A DNA stretch of 64,000 bases from Kappaphycus alvarezii (GCA_002205965.3 NADL03000533.1:372001-436000), one strand, 5' to 3'. Shown: positions 1-12,134, counted from the first letter of the stretch. The notes: generated by a model not told the origin, from the sequence alone. A program made the numbers and translations.

Positions 1-338
1 AAAGTCCTTCGCGATGCTCCAAAAAGAGAGTGAGATATTAGCAACTTTCTGCTCAGTAGATACATATGTCATGTCTGGTGGCTTCCCATCGAATTTCTCT
101 CGAGAAACGATTGCAAATTTCAACGAGGTTTTCTTTCGAAGGATGTCCGACTATATTATCAGTGCCACTTGATACACTATGATTGCCTTCAAGCGGGAAA
201 TGGGGGTTCGTGTTACTGTGGGAGCCCGGAAGGACGAGGACTATGGGAGTTTGTGAGGAAGGGGTTGTGAAACAGAAAATGTAGCAGATGTCTCCATTCC
301 TTTAAGTGAAGGAAACCGAAAATTAAGTTGAAATTGTA

Positions 339-629
339 ACTGTAACCAAAACGATATCCTCCTCTCCCCGTCGGGATTGATATCTATGGCGCCTTGGGCG
401 ACGACGGTAAGGCTTTTTTCCGCCGCCTTGCTTCCTTCGCTGCTTCCCGTCGCGGTTCCTCCCCTCAACAGGAGCTCCGCGACTTCGTTACCCGTTTTGC
501 ATTTAGCCTCCAAATAATGCAGGCGCGACAGGTTTCTACCCGCCGCCCGCATCCGTAGTTAATTTATGAATACCCTCCGCACGCCTCTGTGCGACATTGT
601 ACAACCCATAAAGATTTACCACCACCAAA
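339..629 (+). mobile_element. 5'-truncated 3' tip of LINE family A
   Basis: This is the last roughly 290 bp of the same LINE that lies nearly complete on the minus strand at 47676-49482. The plus-strand reading (residues such as ALGDDGKAFFRRLASFAA) matches the C-terminus of that protein closely. A TAG stop follows the His-Pro pair; the younger copy has TTG there. The copy ends in a short ACC run (about 618-627), as the other copy does. The words TTGAAAT at 328-334 and 630-636 look like a target-site duplication. Interpretation: an ordinary 5'-truncated insertion produced by target-primed reverse transcription. Confidence 0.85.
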
Positions 630-1250
630 TTGAAATATTCCGGAAACGACCTTTTGAGGGGCCAAGTAAATACTCAAAGCCTTAACAATGGCAGGCAATT
701 CTGTTTCTTTGGACTTATTAGTCGCAATTTGCTTGTTGACAGAGCTACCGGCAATTTTTTAGCGGTAGAAATGCTCCGTAATTTGCACCATAGATCCTGA
801 AACATTGTTTGAATGTAAATCCATGAAAGCCTCAGCTTTAGCACTACTCACAGTGAACTAATCCCATCAAAATATCGCCAGTTGTCTGCTAGAGGGATTT
901 TTTGGGCACATCTTAATGTAACAGCGAACTGCTTCCAGAGAACCTCTGTTTTCCGGATATATCAGTTTCTTTGCGAAGTAGGCCTTTTCTCGTAACTTCC
1001 AGATCAACCAAACCTGCTTTGTCATTGGTCCTTGACAATAAAAACCTTGTTTACCTCTGATAGGGTGAAAATGGCGCCAACGGAAAAGGGAACCACTAAC
1101 TACCCGAGGTGAGAGTCATTGCGAGCGACTAAAGTGCTACAGAAGAAGTTAACGGGTGGTAGAGAGGAGTGAGCTTGAAAGCTGAGTGACTGCTCTAGTA
1201 GCAAATTCTAAGGGGGCAGAATCTACCACCTATGCTCTGCTACTGGCGTA
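630..1250. other. Stretch without recognisable gene
   Basis: Mixed AT-leaning sequence with no coding region I can support. The part from about 1080 onward starts to resemble the left half of the dispersed repeat described at 3215-3690. Confidence 0.5.
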
Positions 1251-1480
1251 AAAAGGTTCTTGGCCCTGAAGTTGAGTCTCAAATCTCTAACTATTCGGGA
1301 CTGGACCTGAAGTTTTCTGCAAACTTGCTTTTTGTCTCTTGGAAGAAGCAATTTACTTAGGGTAAATAGGCTTTTTTCCAAACTAAAATCTCAATAAAAA
1401 TACTGGAAGCACCGATAAAGTAAGAAAAGGCTTCATGTGGACGCAAAGAGTTTGATAAAAGATACTTGAAAGAAATTTAA
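1250..1480 (+). repeat. Dispersed ~450-bp repeat, copy 1 (partial)
   Basis: The order of words here (a GAAGTTGA block, a CCTGAAG block, an AACTTGCTT block, a TTTACT block, a CTAAAATCTCA block, then a TTCATGTGGACG block) follows the same order in the copies at 3215-3690, 22525-25120, 10375-10715 (opposite strand) and 41245-41690. The copies are strongly diverged, so boundaries are approximate. No protein is encoded. It could be a solo LTR or a non-autonomous element. Confidence 0.55.
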
Positions 1481-1544
1481 TGAATGTAGTCCTTAAAATA
1501 TTCATCTTCTCGATCTTGACCTAGCACTTCCCTTACGAAATCAT

Positions 1545-2150
1545 ATGTGCCCATGTACGCCCCACATATGTCCACGGATAGCCCACAACTGTCCACCCCT
1601 TCCTGCGAAGAATACAGCTCACCTGAATCCCCCAACCGGGTCCATGGCTGCGACCACCTGGTCCAACCAGTTCATTCTTCCCCTCCCATATGTCCTGGTT
1701 CGACGCCCTTTTCTCCGTTCACGGACTCTTCGTCTTTCTCTCCTTCCTCCCCGGCCTCCTGTCCGGACTCATCCTCGTCCTCCCCTTTTTCCACCTCGTA
1801 CCAGAGCTCTGGGGCCACCTATTTCTCGAAGTACTCCCCTGCCTTACCATACTCCTCCCCAAAGTCCCCTCCTACCGATTCCTGTGCTTCGATCTCCACC
1901 AGGGACGAGCAACCAACTCCGTCAAGCGTTTCTTGGCTTGGCGACGGAGGTAGTCCTTGACATCAATTGGGCCAGAAGGGAAAAAAGCAGAGACAGTGAT
2001 GTGACGGGGGTGACTGGTTTTGGCAATGGGGCGAAAAGGAGTGATTCTTTGCGTGATAGATGCTAAGGGGGGTGTGAATTGTAGAGCTTTTGTGGGTGTC
2101 GCGACGACGATAAAATTTAGGCGGCGTCCGACGAGTTTAAATAGTGCCAA
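1545..2150. other. Pyrimidine-rich segment with overlapping open frames
   Basis: Three plus-strand frames and one minus-strand frame stay open here because the plus strand is rich in C and T and poor in stop triplets. The plus-strand products are Pro/Ser/Leu-rich and low-complexity. The minus-strand frame at 1872-2150 (92 residues) looks less repetitive, but I recognise no domain in it. I treat this as compositional rather than a proven gene. Confidence 0.35.
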
Positions 2151-3215
2151 CCGGTTCAGACTGACAGGCCCGGTGAATCGAAAAAGTTTGCGAAAATTCG
2201 TGTTGTGGTTGGATTTAGTGAAAGCAGCCTTAAAAGGGGAGATTTATGGCGAAAATAATGTGTAGAAATATTGGTAAAGGAAAAAGATATGTAATGGCGA
2301 CGAAGATCAAATAAACGGAGAAAAATATAAGATTTACCATCACAGTGGAAGATAATCGCTCATAAAAAGAGGATCGAGAAACGGAAAGAGTGTAAAGAAA
2401 TGAAAAATTCGTGACGCAAAAGAAAAAGACGGTAAATGTAGAATCAAAAGGAAAGTAAATGAGTAGAGTAACGTAGAAGGGAGTGAATTTGTGCATGTAG
2501 GGACAATACACCAAGTTTCTCTCTTTACATCCCCCTCAATGAAACGAGTCTAGTAATCGATGAGTTTCATGCTACAGTAAAAAAGTCTATTTTTACAGAA
2601 ATGCCCTGTTGCAAACTTTCTGCTTGAAGAATTACTAGAGGATCCATCTCTCCAGACTGCTAAATGATACTCGAACTTGAAATAGCGAACTCCGAATGAA
2701 TTATTGATATTGAACGAAAATTATTATTAGTATCGCAAGATTTCTTTTCAAATGTCCCCGAACTGACAGAATGTAACTCGACGAGCACATGGAGAGAAAT
2801 CAAAAAGCTTAGTATATGTGATATATAATGTAGACCGTGAAAACGATTGAAGTTTTCCGAGAAGCTCAATAAACATGTAAAGTACCACAACACTCAATAC
2901 ATTGTCCATCCCCATCCGGAAGCGTTTTCCATTGTCACAAGCATGACAAAATATGTTGCGAATAGAGTCATGGAACATTTATCGGGGCGGTATCAATTTC
3001 TTTACAACGATATGCCGCGCTAGTGGTCTCCTGTAACGCGGTCTGCCTGTTGTTTGGTCCCCCTACATATTTTTAGACAAAATGAAGGCGTTTGTTATTT
3101 TTTGAGGTTACAAAACGCCTAACTCTCCGTTGTCAGCCCTCTGAAGTCATCCATTAACCATACACCTAATTTGCATCACTTCAAATCCTGCAAACTATTT
3201 TGCCTTTTTATGGTA
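2150..3215. other. AT-rich stretch without recognisable gene
   Basis: Short open frames only, with hydrophobic or low-complexity products typical of AT-rich random DNA. Nothing recognisable. Confidence 0.5.
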
Positions 3216-3690
3216 GAAGGGATGATAGGAATAAATCTACGAGGGAGAGACTCTCAGAAACAATTATCATAGAACGTAGGTGTTGGAAGTGATAAAACGG
3301 CTGCCGAAGTATAGTTGTGGGAACAAGGAGAGATGGATAACGAAAAAGGGTAATAAGGCTATAAAGTGGTACGGAAGGAGCGAAATATACCATGTATTTC
3401 TATGTATGCTTAGTACCTAATGAAAGAGAAACGCTTCTTAGGTTAGAAGTTGACTTTCAGCTTCTGAACTATTTATTATGCACTCTTTTTTCTCCAAAAT
3501 TGCTTGCCGGCTCCTATGGGAGGCAATTTTCTCAGCTTTTATACAGTTTTCGGCTAAATCTAAACTCTCAAAAAATACTAAATACCATAAAATGCGTTAA
3601 AAAATATTTTCTACTAACCTATGGGAAGATATTATCAACGTAAATATGTAGGTAGGTGTCCCCTCGGAGCTTAAAGTCACCAAATGGACG
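3215..3690 (+). repeat. Dispersed ~450-bp repeat, copy 2
   Basis: This is one of the two most complete copies. It begins near a GGATGATAGG word shared in variant form by the copies at 22525 and 41245. It carries the GAAGTTGACTTTCAGC block and the ACCATAAAATGC block, and ends with GTCCCCTCGGAGCT. The copy at 25029-25120 preserves the same right end (GGTAAATATCTAGG, then GTCCACTTAGAGCTCC). No open frame is conserved among copies. Presence on both strands argues for a transposable unit. Confidence 0.65.
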
Positions 3691-3839
3691 TATATAAGAA
3701 AAAAAGACTCGCATCATCAAGAATGATTCGTCACAGGATAAAAACCGTCCGTGTAATGCCCGAAAAGGTAAACAGATACTTATCATGAAAGAGTAAATGA
3801 CTTGCATACAGTTCGCATCCTCGGAGATATTGAGAAGCT

Positions 3840-6800
3840 AGGAAGATATTCTCCCTCTACCAACTGCATTTTGTGTATTTTTATGAAGGAAAGCAATAGA
3901 TGAATATGCGTTGGTGTCTCTCAATGGACGTTCTTGACCGTTTCTCGGTATACTGGGGCCTTCAGAAGATCCTCTCGGGAGACACTCAGAACCTCTTCTG
4001 GGCGTGCTATTGTCCCCAGAGGGCCCTCCTTGGATCATTTCCACTGCCTCAGGGGGATCATTGCCCCTGCTTTCACCTCTATTGAGGCGGGGTGTAATAT
4101 GAGGCTCCCAAATCAGGTACGGCACCAGTCTTCAATCCATACACGGGGGAGATTTGTACTGTCTAAGTTATAGATCTTGACGTTGTCTGGTAATTGATAA
4201 GAATTGCACAAAAAATATTGAGATAGGTATGAGACAAGTTTCTTGTACCCATGTATTCCGAAGCAATAATTGCGTATTGCCTTCACGAAATTTGGACCTG
4301 ATTCCATAACCGTCCGTTTTGGAACAAGGAAAAGGCTCGTCGTAATATTTGGGAATCTTCTAAAGGAAGAAATTTTCAGTTCAATGTACGGAAGCATAGG
4401 CATATGTTAATGTTGAGGTGGATGGTCACATGGATTTCGTAATAATTCTGCGTAAACGAGGCAACCCTTTCCCAAGCTCTCTTTCCTCCCAAATAAATTC
4501 TGTAGTTGTAAATCAGTAAATTTCGTGGTTGCAGGTAGCCGGTGATAAGAAATTATACAAGTTATTGATGCCAAGGAACAAAACGACGTACGTGAATGGC
4601 ACTACTCGATCTGTTCCCTGTGCTTGAACAGAGCCTGTAATGTGGGTGTCCCCCCTCCGTGATAGTGCAAGAGTTGTATTAATTTGATTAGAATGCTTGC
4701 CACTTAATAAACTGTTGCATGGCTTTCATTTTCACGACAAGGACTTTGGAGCCGACTGCAAGGGTTTCAGAATGGCAATTCGCATTTTATTTCTTGTCTT
4801 CTACAACGCTTTGTGTGATCTCCAATTTTCTGTGGCCCATATTTCGACCTACCTACTTTCTCCATCGACTATATTTGCCGTTAAATCTCTTTCTAGAACT
4901 TTTGAAACTTTTCCGTGCATGAGCTCGAATTTTAAGCAACTATTTACTGCATTTCATCGGGGATAACGATGCAATACCTTTGGAAAAGGATTTTCCCACC
5001 CGATGCTCTTGCCTGCCATATTATTCGCTACCGAACGTGTGATTTGTCCTACAATTCTTTCATATTTTTCGTTGGGAATAGGAATTTAGACGAGAACTGG
5101 TTCCAATTGAAAAACTTTCTCTATTAAAAAATACAGCTATTAAGTTCCAGAAAACGAAGAGGATTATCCGAGATGATCTTTTTTGGGAGACCAAATGGCT
5201 CGAACATTCCTTTCTACATTAAGTTAAGACCCACCTGTAGTAGCATTCTTAGTTGTGACTGCCAATGGCCAGCCGATAACTTACGCAACTCTCATGAGAA
5301 GATATTTGTTTCAAGAAGAAACGTCTTCGAATATACCGGCAAAATCAATTGAGAATGCTTCGAAAAATTCTGAAATCGGAACCCTTAGTATAGTCTTGTA
5401 CTTTCGGATTGGAGTGAGCTTTTGACAGGCGTCATAGCTTTTGCCGAATTTATAAACATCCTTGTGCATGTAGGGCCACTAAAATCTTTCCGTAATGAAT
5501 TGATTTTTCGTCCCGAGATCCCGATGACCTAGTGTTTATACGACAATTGTCTTCATACGAGGACATAGTTTTAGGCTTACTTTTTATGTAAAATATATTA
5601 TTTTTCTGTCTTTTTTTGCTAACCTAAAGTTTCAAAAGATAGTGAACCTCGATCAAAAATACTTTTCGGTAATTTATAGCATTGTTCACGGTACGAACTA
5701 CTTTATTCAACTCGACAACCTTTGATTTTAGTGCCAATTTGCCACATTCTATCTTGCAGTTGAATGAATTAGCCGAATTAGTGTATAGGCGAAGGCAGGC
5801 AGCACCTCTCTACTGTAGTTCTATGTTTTAGAGTATATTTTGTGTAAATTGTACGGCCCACCAAAAAATGTGTTACTTACTGTACGTTTTTGTATAATAG
5901 TTCTCATATGAGTACAGTGCTATCACAAATAGACACTAACTCTTTATGAAATTTCCTAAATATCTGTGTTCTTTCTTTAAACGGAGCTACTAGTCTTGAT
6001 TCCCCTTTAGTGTCGAAAAAGCTTTCCTTCACACAGAGCAAGCGTCTTCCATTCTTCCGCACCTATTCTCTGTGCCTTCTATCGACGTTTTGTATTTCGA
6101 AATCCTCCAAGAATCGAATTAGTTCTTCGATACTAGCCTCGAAGTTTTTCCTGCGCATTACTGGCCTTTTTTCAATTCTAGTAACATTCCCGCTAAAAAG
6201 GCAGATAGATTCGATTGACTCTTCGAAAAAGATAAATAATCAGCTGGCCGATCACTGTGTCCTGTTCTGTACAAAATTTCAAACAGGCAATTTGCTTAAA
6301 TTTCGAGCTCCTTAGCCAGCCGATGATGCACATCTTTCTTCTAAAATGGTACCTTAAGTACTAAGACCAATTTTTCCGAGTGATAAAAATTAAAACAGAA
6401 AATTTTTAAATGCGAAACGACTGCCAGCTCTTTCTTTTCAAAGGCAAATTATATCTTCTTTGCGCCATTTAGAGTGAGAATTGTGAGTTTTGCTGGGTAC
6501 GACCCTCTTTTTTCATCTTTTCGGGAGGTGCTCCCAAGAACGATCATATGCATATGTTTCCAAAATATACGCCTTTTTAAAATCCAAATATATGAGTAGT
6601 GTAGGGCCTATAACTTCTTTTTGAATTGTCGAATGCGATCTGCATTTCTTTGTTCCAGAAATGTTTCCCATTTTCGCAGTTTCAGAGTGTACCGGCACCA
6701 CTTTATATTGCAAAATTTTTGATGAGCCACCGGCAATACGAATATAGACCGAGAAATCTGCAGCCTTGATTTTTTGAAGTATTTCTCGATGTCAATTCGA

Positions 6801-7000
6801 TTTTCCTCGTTTTTCCGAGCTCTAATTTGATCCCCCCTCGTTCTAAAATTTTGCCTACTAGCTTGATTGTATCTTGCGCAAAGATTAATGTTCTAATTTG
6901 AAGCAGAACCCAAAAGTGAACAGTAACAGGAAGAATCTTCAGTAGATGAGAATGCTAGATAAAAGATAGACTTTATGGAATCCAGATAACTGGGCTCATA
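3840..7000 (-). mobile_element. Ty3/Gypsy retrotransposon fossil 1 (pol region)
   Basis: On the minus strand the parts occur in Ty3/Gypsy order. The end of reverse transcriptase and start of RNase H lie at about 6510-6860, and the rest of RNase H at about 5990-6470. The integrase zinc-binding and core regions lie at about 5080-5570, with the segment GLPKKIISDN at 5161-5192. The integrase C-terminal region is at about 4700-4980, and a further C-terminal piece at about 4110-4400 (LPDNVKIYN). The element is heavily broken, with many breaks, and reads as old. I could not locate its LTRs. The 5' limit near 7000 is uncertain. Confidence 0.8.
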
Positions 7001-9888
7001 ACCTAATTCATCTAGGTTTTGGAAAAAAGAACTTCTTGTATTTTTCATCTTTACTATTTTTGCTTCGTGATGAACTTAAGTAGAACATCGAGGTACATTA
7101 GGTGATATATATAACACATATTTGGCTCTCAAAATTATCAGATAAGTACAGTACTCTCAAATACTAAACTAATGCACAGCACATGTACTTATTGTGATGT
7201 TTACTTGACTTAGAAGTCCATATGTACAGAAGGCGCATTATTTTGCAATTAAATGGACATTCGCGAGCGTTTTGATGACTGCAGATGGATTTTTTTTATA
7301 AAAAAAGACTTAAAACATTAAAGTAATACGAGATAATTGTAAAATGTATAAACGATTGGCATAATAGCTACCAACAGAGGCACAGATTGCTGAAGTTGTG
7401 GATATTTAAAAGGGTATCAAAAGCTATAAATGCATCACCAGGAAAGAGCCAGGTTGAATTTTTTCAAGAGCTATCACATGAAATGGCACAGAAATAGAGA
7501 CATTTATTAAAGAATTATCAACACAAAGAATTCCTTCTTGACCAGCTTATTATTGTCGTGAATATTCCGCACTATAGCAAATGATACGTAAACGTGTCAC
7601 TATCTATGTACAGAAAGCTGTACAGCGCAGTGCAACTTTTCTCTCAACTGATCTGAATTGAACTATTAATTATGGTACTGAAACAGATCTTTTGCAATAC
7701 TGATGAAAGGCACTGAGGAGACTCCCGCAGAAACATGAAAGGAAAAAGGATTTTAGGGACTAGAAGAAACAATATTATTCTCTCTTCACGATGATTTCGT
7801 GGTATAAAAGGGCTTTTTGCAATCAAAGGCACAGAGCTAAGGAGAGGAACACGCTGCAAAAAGTTATTGAATTTATACCAAAGCTTTGTGAGAAGTACTC
7901 TACTGCAATGCTAACGGTGCAAGATATGCTATTAATTTCAAATGATATTGCAACCAACTGTGAGGCAAAAAGCGAAAGCGGAGAAATGTTTGATCACGAA
8001 AGTTTTACATTTTCATAAGATCATGACGATGAGAGTTACCTAGTAACAATCGTCAAAGAAGCAGTCAAAAAACAAGAGGTTCACTTTGCGATTATCTCAT
8101 TTACTTTGCAGCTAAACACTATAAAGTTCAACTAGTTTTTATTACATACTGTCCAAAAAAAAACAAGATCGAGTTTTTATTGTTCCTAGTTTTAGGTCTA
8201 TAGTTGGTAATCAATAAATTTTTAATTTTTTCTTCTTGAAGTTTTCGACCTCCGTCAAGCACTTACAGTTATAAAAAATCAATTAAGCAAGTGAGACTGA
8301 AATTTTCGTCTGAATATAACTTTATACTTGCACGGGCAGATCCTTATTCGTGTCTTGTAATCAGTACAGGGTACAATGCAATGAGTTTAATATTCCATTT
8401 AGTCTGAATACAGTTGATTGACGATAGAAGAAAGTGATAGGTGCTTCTTTTAAAAATAGTGAAAATTTCAGTGCCCTGAAAGGATATTAATCTTTGTATT
8501 GATGTAAATTTCAAAATTGCGTCAAATATTATTCCATTCTTTCTAAATAACAAGAATGTCATTGGTAGAGGTCGGATATCAGTATCAAAAGAAAAGATAT
8601 AACTCATTGAGGCTTTAAAATCGGCAGATTTCTAGAACGGTTCCATGATATATCACTGGAAGTGAGATAAAATTACGTGCAGTATGTACCCGGAAAACGA
8701 GCTTCTTATATTATCCTGAGTCTTGGGACTTTCACTAGTTAAGGCCTTAACACTTTTTCTGCGACTTGCAGATGCAAATAAAGTTACCTGTCATATGATG
8801 GATATGGTCACCGAGCTCAAGAGTATATATGTGCCTTGTGACGCAAATGCTGGACACCCTCGAAGTTTTACACTGACCTCCGGCATAGATGACTTTAGAA
8901 GTAGTAATTTCATCGCTGTCGGTACCATGTTGCTTCATAACAGAGCTACAATGCACTTTATGAATGACGTCACGCACTATATTGCAGCTAAGTTCATATG
9001 AAAACACAAGCCAATGACAGTCTCGAAGACTTTCCTTGGTGCATGGACATGGCTATATGCTGCACTTCTATATTTTATAGAAGTCGAGCAAAATTCTATC
9101 TTCGTGTTAAACGAGTATCTCAACTCGGGTGTTGGTTGCCAATGATACGATTTTTCCAGAGGGAAATTGACCGAACCTACTAATTTTGGGTCGATTACAA
9201 GGCCAGTGATTAGGAAAACAGCTGGCAACTAGGTCCAAAGCGATAATAATATTGACGTAACCATGGACAATGTACGAAAAAATAGGCAAAAAGGCTAATT
9301 GATTTTGGAACAAGACATATATTAGGACCAAGGTGTGTCGAAAAAAGCAAGGAACTGAGGAAACTACCTACCGGTTCTTCAATGTATGTGTACAGGAATA
9401 TTAATACGTTGGAATATACTGGATTGATCCTTACATTTGATTCAAGTGGGTGTTGAAACACCCTTTGTAAGATTGGTATATAGCAGAAGTGCTTTCAGTG
9501 AAATAGTAATGCATCCAATCATCAAATAAAGTTTCGACTTAGAAAAGTCGCTATTGAGTTAGCATCGCTTCAGGACACCTTCTAAAGTAACAAAAACTGA
9601 TAAAGTGATGGTGTGGACTAATCTTAATCCCTGTAACACGTAACCTAACATGATTGCAGAGACGCTTACTTCGCGATGCACAGATTAGATTATTTTGCTG
9701 CTGTTACCAAGGTGATTCCAAATGAAGAACTTAAAATTATTAAATGAAAGAAAAAAACTAGATGATTTCATGGAATATCAAATATTTCAGATTTTGTTTG
9801 TTAATAATATGAGGAAAGAAAAAAGAATCTAGAGATCAAGGTAGAAGCATGCTTCTAAATCGGTAGACGAGAACTCCATTTAGAAATC
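7000..9888. other. Long AT-rich stretch, no assignable gene
   Basis: Only short, isolated open frames occur, the longest being 90-odd residues around 8723-9007 on both strands. The plus-strand stretch 7370-8018 has a protein-like composition and could be the remains of a retroelement Gag, but I recognise no motif. No RNA gene seen. Confidence 0.4.
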
Positions 9889-10372
9889 TAGCTTGGTTGA
9901 TCAAAATTGCAAAGACTTGGACGCAACTCAAATCGCCAAAATCTTCCAACTATCAGTAAAATTGGCCAGCAAAACTCTTTCAATACAGCTGAAATGATGA
10001 ATTCGCCGTCAAATTTTGGAGGAGGCAAAGGAGCCGGATGAGTTTGAGGCGGACGTGGAGGGATCCGAGGATGAGGAGAAATGGGTGGACCCATGGAAGC
10101 TACTGGTGTATTACCGAAAAAAGTGGCTGATGAGGACGACGCTGAGAGGAAAAATGTGATTGTACTCAAGGAATCCTCGTGGGGGTGGAGCAGAGGTTGA
10201 AGGTCGCGATGAGGTATTGGAGGTCTTTTGTAAGTCCAAGGAGGCTACTTATAATCCTGTGACGTTCAACAGAATTTGTAGGGACTGCCTTAGGGGTATG
10301 GATATTTTGGAGAAATTGTTTTTATCTGATCTCGAGGACCAGGAGGACCATGATTGTGCGGTGAAGATCTAG
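9888..10372 (+). pseudogene. Unassigned acidic coding remnant
   Basis: Two plus-strand stretches read as protein-like and acidic. The first contains EFEADVEGSEDEEKWVDPW at about 10040-10100. The second, at 10160-10372, carries RICRDCLRGMDILEKL and ends in DQEDHDCAVKI. They are followed directly by a dispersed-repeat copy. The composition suits the tail of a Gag-like or other transposon protein, but I recognise no domain, so function is left open. A real small host exon cannot be excluded. Confidence 0.3.
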
Positions 10373-10374
10373 AT

Positions 10375-10715
10375 ATTTATGATGAAAATATCTACAGTTA
10401 GTCTTCCTCTTCCACAAGGAACCATTTAGTGCTATTTTTGGTATTTAAGATTTATGTGAGACTTTAGAATTAGCCAAATAATCTAAAAAAGTTGAGTAAA
10501 CTGCTTACTCGAGGAAAGGGCAAAAAAGTTGGGAGGCAACTTCAAATTCAGACCCAAATGGTCAAAAGTTGAAATTCACCTTCTGCCCTAGTAATCATTT
10601 ATTTTTAAAGTCAGTACCTAGGCATCGTTTGTAGACCTTTTCACTTATATAATCACTTTTTGCTCCTTGGCCTACCGTCTTTATCCACGTCATCTTGTTC
10701 CCCAAACCACACTTG
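10375..10715 (-). repeat. Dispersed ~450-bp repeat, copy in opposite orientation
   Basis: Read on the minus strand this segment follows the word order of the plus-strand copies at 41245 and 22525: AAAGACGG, then GAGCAAAAAGTG, GAAGTTGCCTCCCAACTT, GCAGTTTACTCA, CTAAAGTCTCA and CTTGTGGA. Finding it inverted relative to the other copies shows the repeat moves or is copied in both orientations. Confidence 0.6.
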
Positions 10716-10729
10716 AGTAGCACTATTGT

Positions 10730-11262
10730 CGCTTGCACAATATCCGATATAGGAAATGGCTCTGCGAACATCATCCTCTCGCAATTTCTTCCTACCGCGC
10801 AGAGAGAATTCTCGAGATTCGATGGTTATCTGTAGTACGGGGCATGGCGGACAGTATACCCATTTTTAGCGCCCGGGAAGATCAAAGAAGGCGGAAAGCC
10901 TGCCTCTTAGCATCTCCAAGGGGAGTTCGTTCTTGTACTGCCTCACGGATTGCGTCCGTAAGTGTCTTTTGCGATGGTGATTTTTGGGAGCAAATGACAT
11001 TGAACAGGATATTCTTAGACTGCAGACGAGAGTTTAACAACCTCTGATGGGTATTTGCGGTCGCTCTATATGTTCTCAACTCCGTAATTGAAGTTGGGAG
11101 CAAAGTATTGCACAGGTTTTCGGAGGATGAGCTCGAAGCCAACAATGCCGCAGCTGCGAAGTTTTTCGCGGATGTCCGCCCTGTCCCAAGAGATGGGGTT
11201 TTCGCGTGGGTGAGTTTGACCGGAAAATGGATTTGAAAACGAAATGGCGGATTCTGGCCCAC
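10730..11262 (-). mobile_element. LINE family B fragment, region before the endonuclease
   Basis: The minus-strand translation (ITELRTYRATANTHQRLL ... VQERTPLGDAKRQAF ... LPGAK) aligns with the copy at 59990-60990, which reads TDLTTYNNAVRAHRIWS, VQEEVPLGDQRRQAF and LPGAK. This is the linker between reverse transcriptase and the CCHC/RLE endonuclease region. The frame changes just before LPGAK and stops occur after it, so the piece is dead. It lacks both the reverse transcriptase and the 3' end. Confidence 0.75.
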
Positions 11263-11309
11263 AAAACAGTTCTGGTGTCATCTGCCGATTATTTCGGTGG
11301 CAATAACAA

Positions 11310-11605
11310 GTTCATTGGTATATTATATCCGATCTATCCCATAATTTTCCAGACAACCACAATCGACTCAAAAAGGTATGCCGACGCAGTAATGGGGAAG
11401 GAACTACGCTCCCTAAAAGGCTACCTTCAGGCCAGCCATCAAGCAGGCCGCATTGGACATGACGGCTGCTACAGCGCCTGTTTGCATCAAAAACTCCCCG
11501 AACCTTTCCGTACGTCTCCAATGCCCTCACGGCCATGTTCCCAGCTAATATCTCACATAGGTAGATCGAGGGAAACCATTCTTGTGGAAATCAACCCGTG
11601 CAGTG
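11310..11605 (-). mobile_element. LINE family B fragment, 3' end with UTR
   Basis: On the minus strand the coding end reads NMAVRALETYGKVRG, equivalent to NVAVQAMETYGMVRA at the end of the 60-61 kb copy. It is followed by a 3' UTR containing GTCGATTGTGGTTGTCTGG and GGGATAGATCGGATAT. The same UTR recurs at 11745-12125, 18457-18545, 44945-45100 and 45300-45458. This piece lies upstream, in minus-strand sense, of an internal LINE-B piece, so the two are separate insertions lying side by side. Confidence 0.75.
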
Positions 11606-11744
11606 TGATGAAATTACTCGCTTCTGATTCGTAGGGCTCTCAAAGCCGTCACTGCATAACTTAACATGGAAAGTCCAGATGATTTCAACAAAATCAGCTC
11701 CATAACGAATTACAGTTGGCTTCCGTCTTGTACATCTTAAAAGG

Positions 11745-12125
11745 TAACCCCAGAAAGTTCCGCGGGGGCAAGCTTTAGGCGTTTAACTCTTGGAAGATGT
11801 ATTTAACTTTGTCCCAAATTACTCCGGACAACTACAATCGACTCAAAAAGGCGTGGGATGATGGGGTAGTTTACTTCGTCGTGTGACATTTCTAATGGGA
11901 GGAATCTAAACGGAGTTTGGAGAGAAGGAATGGACTCAAAAGGGAATTCTGGCGCAGTAATAGGGGGGAACTACGCTTCCTCAAAGGCCACCTGCAAGCC
12001 AGCCATCATGCAGGAAGTATTGGACATGACGACTTCTGCGACGGGCCGTTGTATCAAAACCCCCCTAATCTTTCCATATATCTACATTGTCCTCGCGGAC
12101 ATGACAGGAATTTATAACAGCAGAT
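11745..12125 (-). mobile_element. LINE family B 3' end, interrupted by another LINE-B
   Basis: The minus-strand 3' UTR matches the neighbouring copy on both sides of a foreign block at 11852-11932. Left of it stand the cttggaagat word and cgactcaaaaagg. Right of it the match resumes with gactcaaaaggg, then the gcagtaat and gaactacgc blocks. The host copy therefore took a later insertion. The far right end (12040-12125) continues into decayed endonuclease coding sequence. Confidence 0.75.
11852..11932 (-). mobile_element. Nested 81-bp LINE-B (subfamily 2) 3' end
   Basis: This short block matches the 3' UTR of the copy at 12135-12640 (GGAGTTTGGAGAGAAGGAA and the TAGTTTACTTCGTCGT word) and the end of the 42.5-43.3 kb copy. 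It is bracketed by gactcaaaaagg (11840-11851) and gactcaaaaggg (11933-11944), an 11-of-12 target-site duplication. It is a severely 5'-truncated insertion, younger than the copy it entered. Confidence 0.8.
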
Positions 12126-12134
12126 AAGCGGTGA

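Noticed and set aside
1545-1960. Proline/serine-rich secreted protein gene
   Set aside because: All frames are open because of C/T richness. There is no consistent start context, signal peptide or homology I can name.
6513-6713. LINE-type reverse transcriptase (DFKKAY-like motif)
   Set aside because: The surrounding order (RNase H, then integrase on the same strand) shows it is the reverse transcriptase/RNase H junction of the Ty3/Gypsy fossil.
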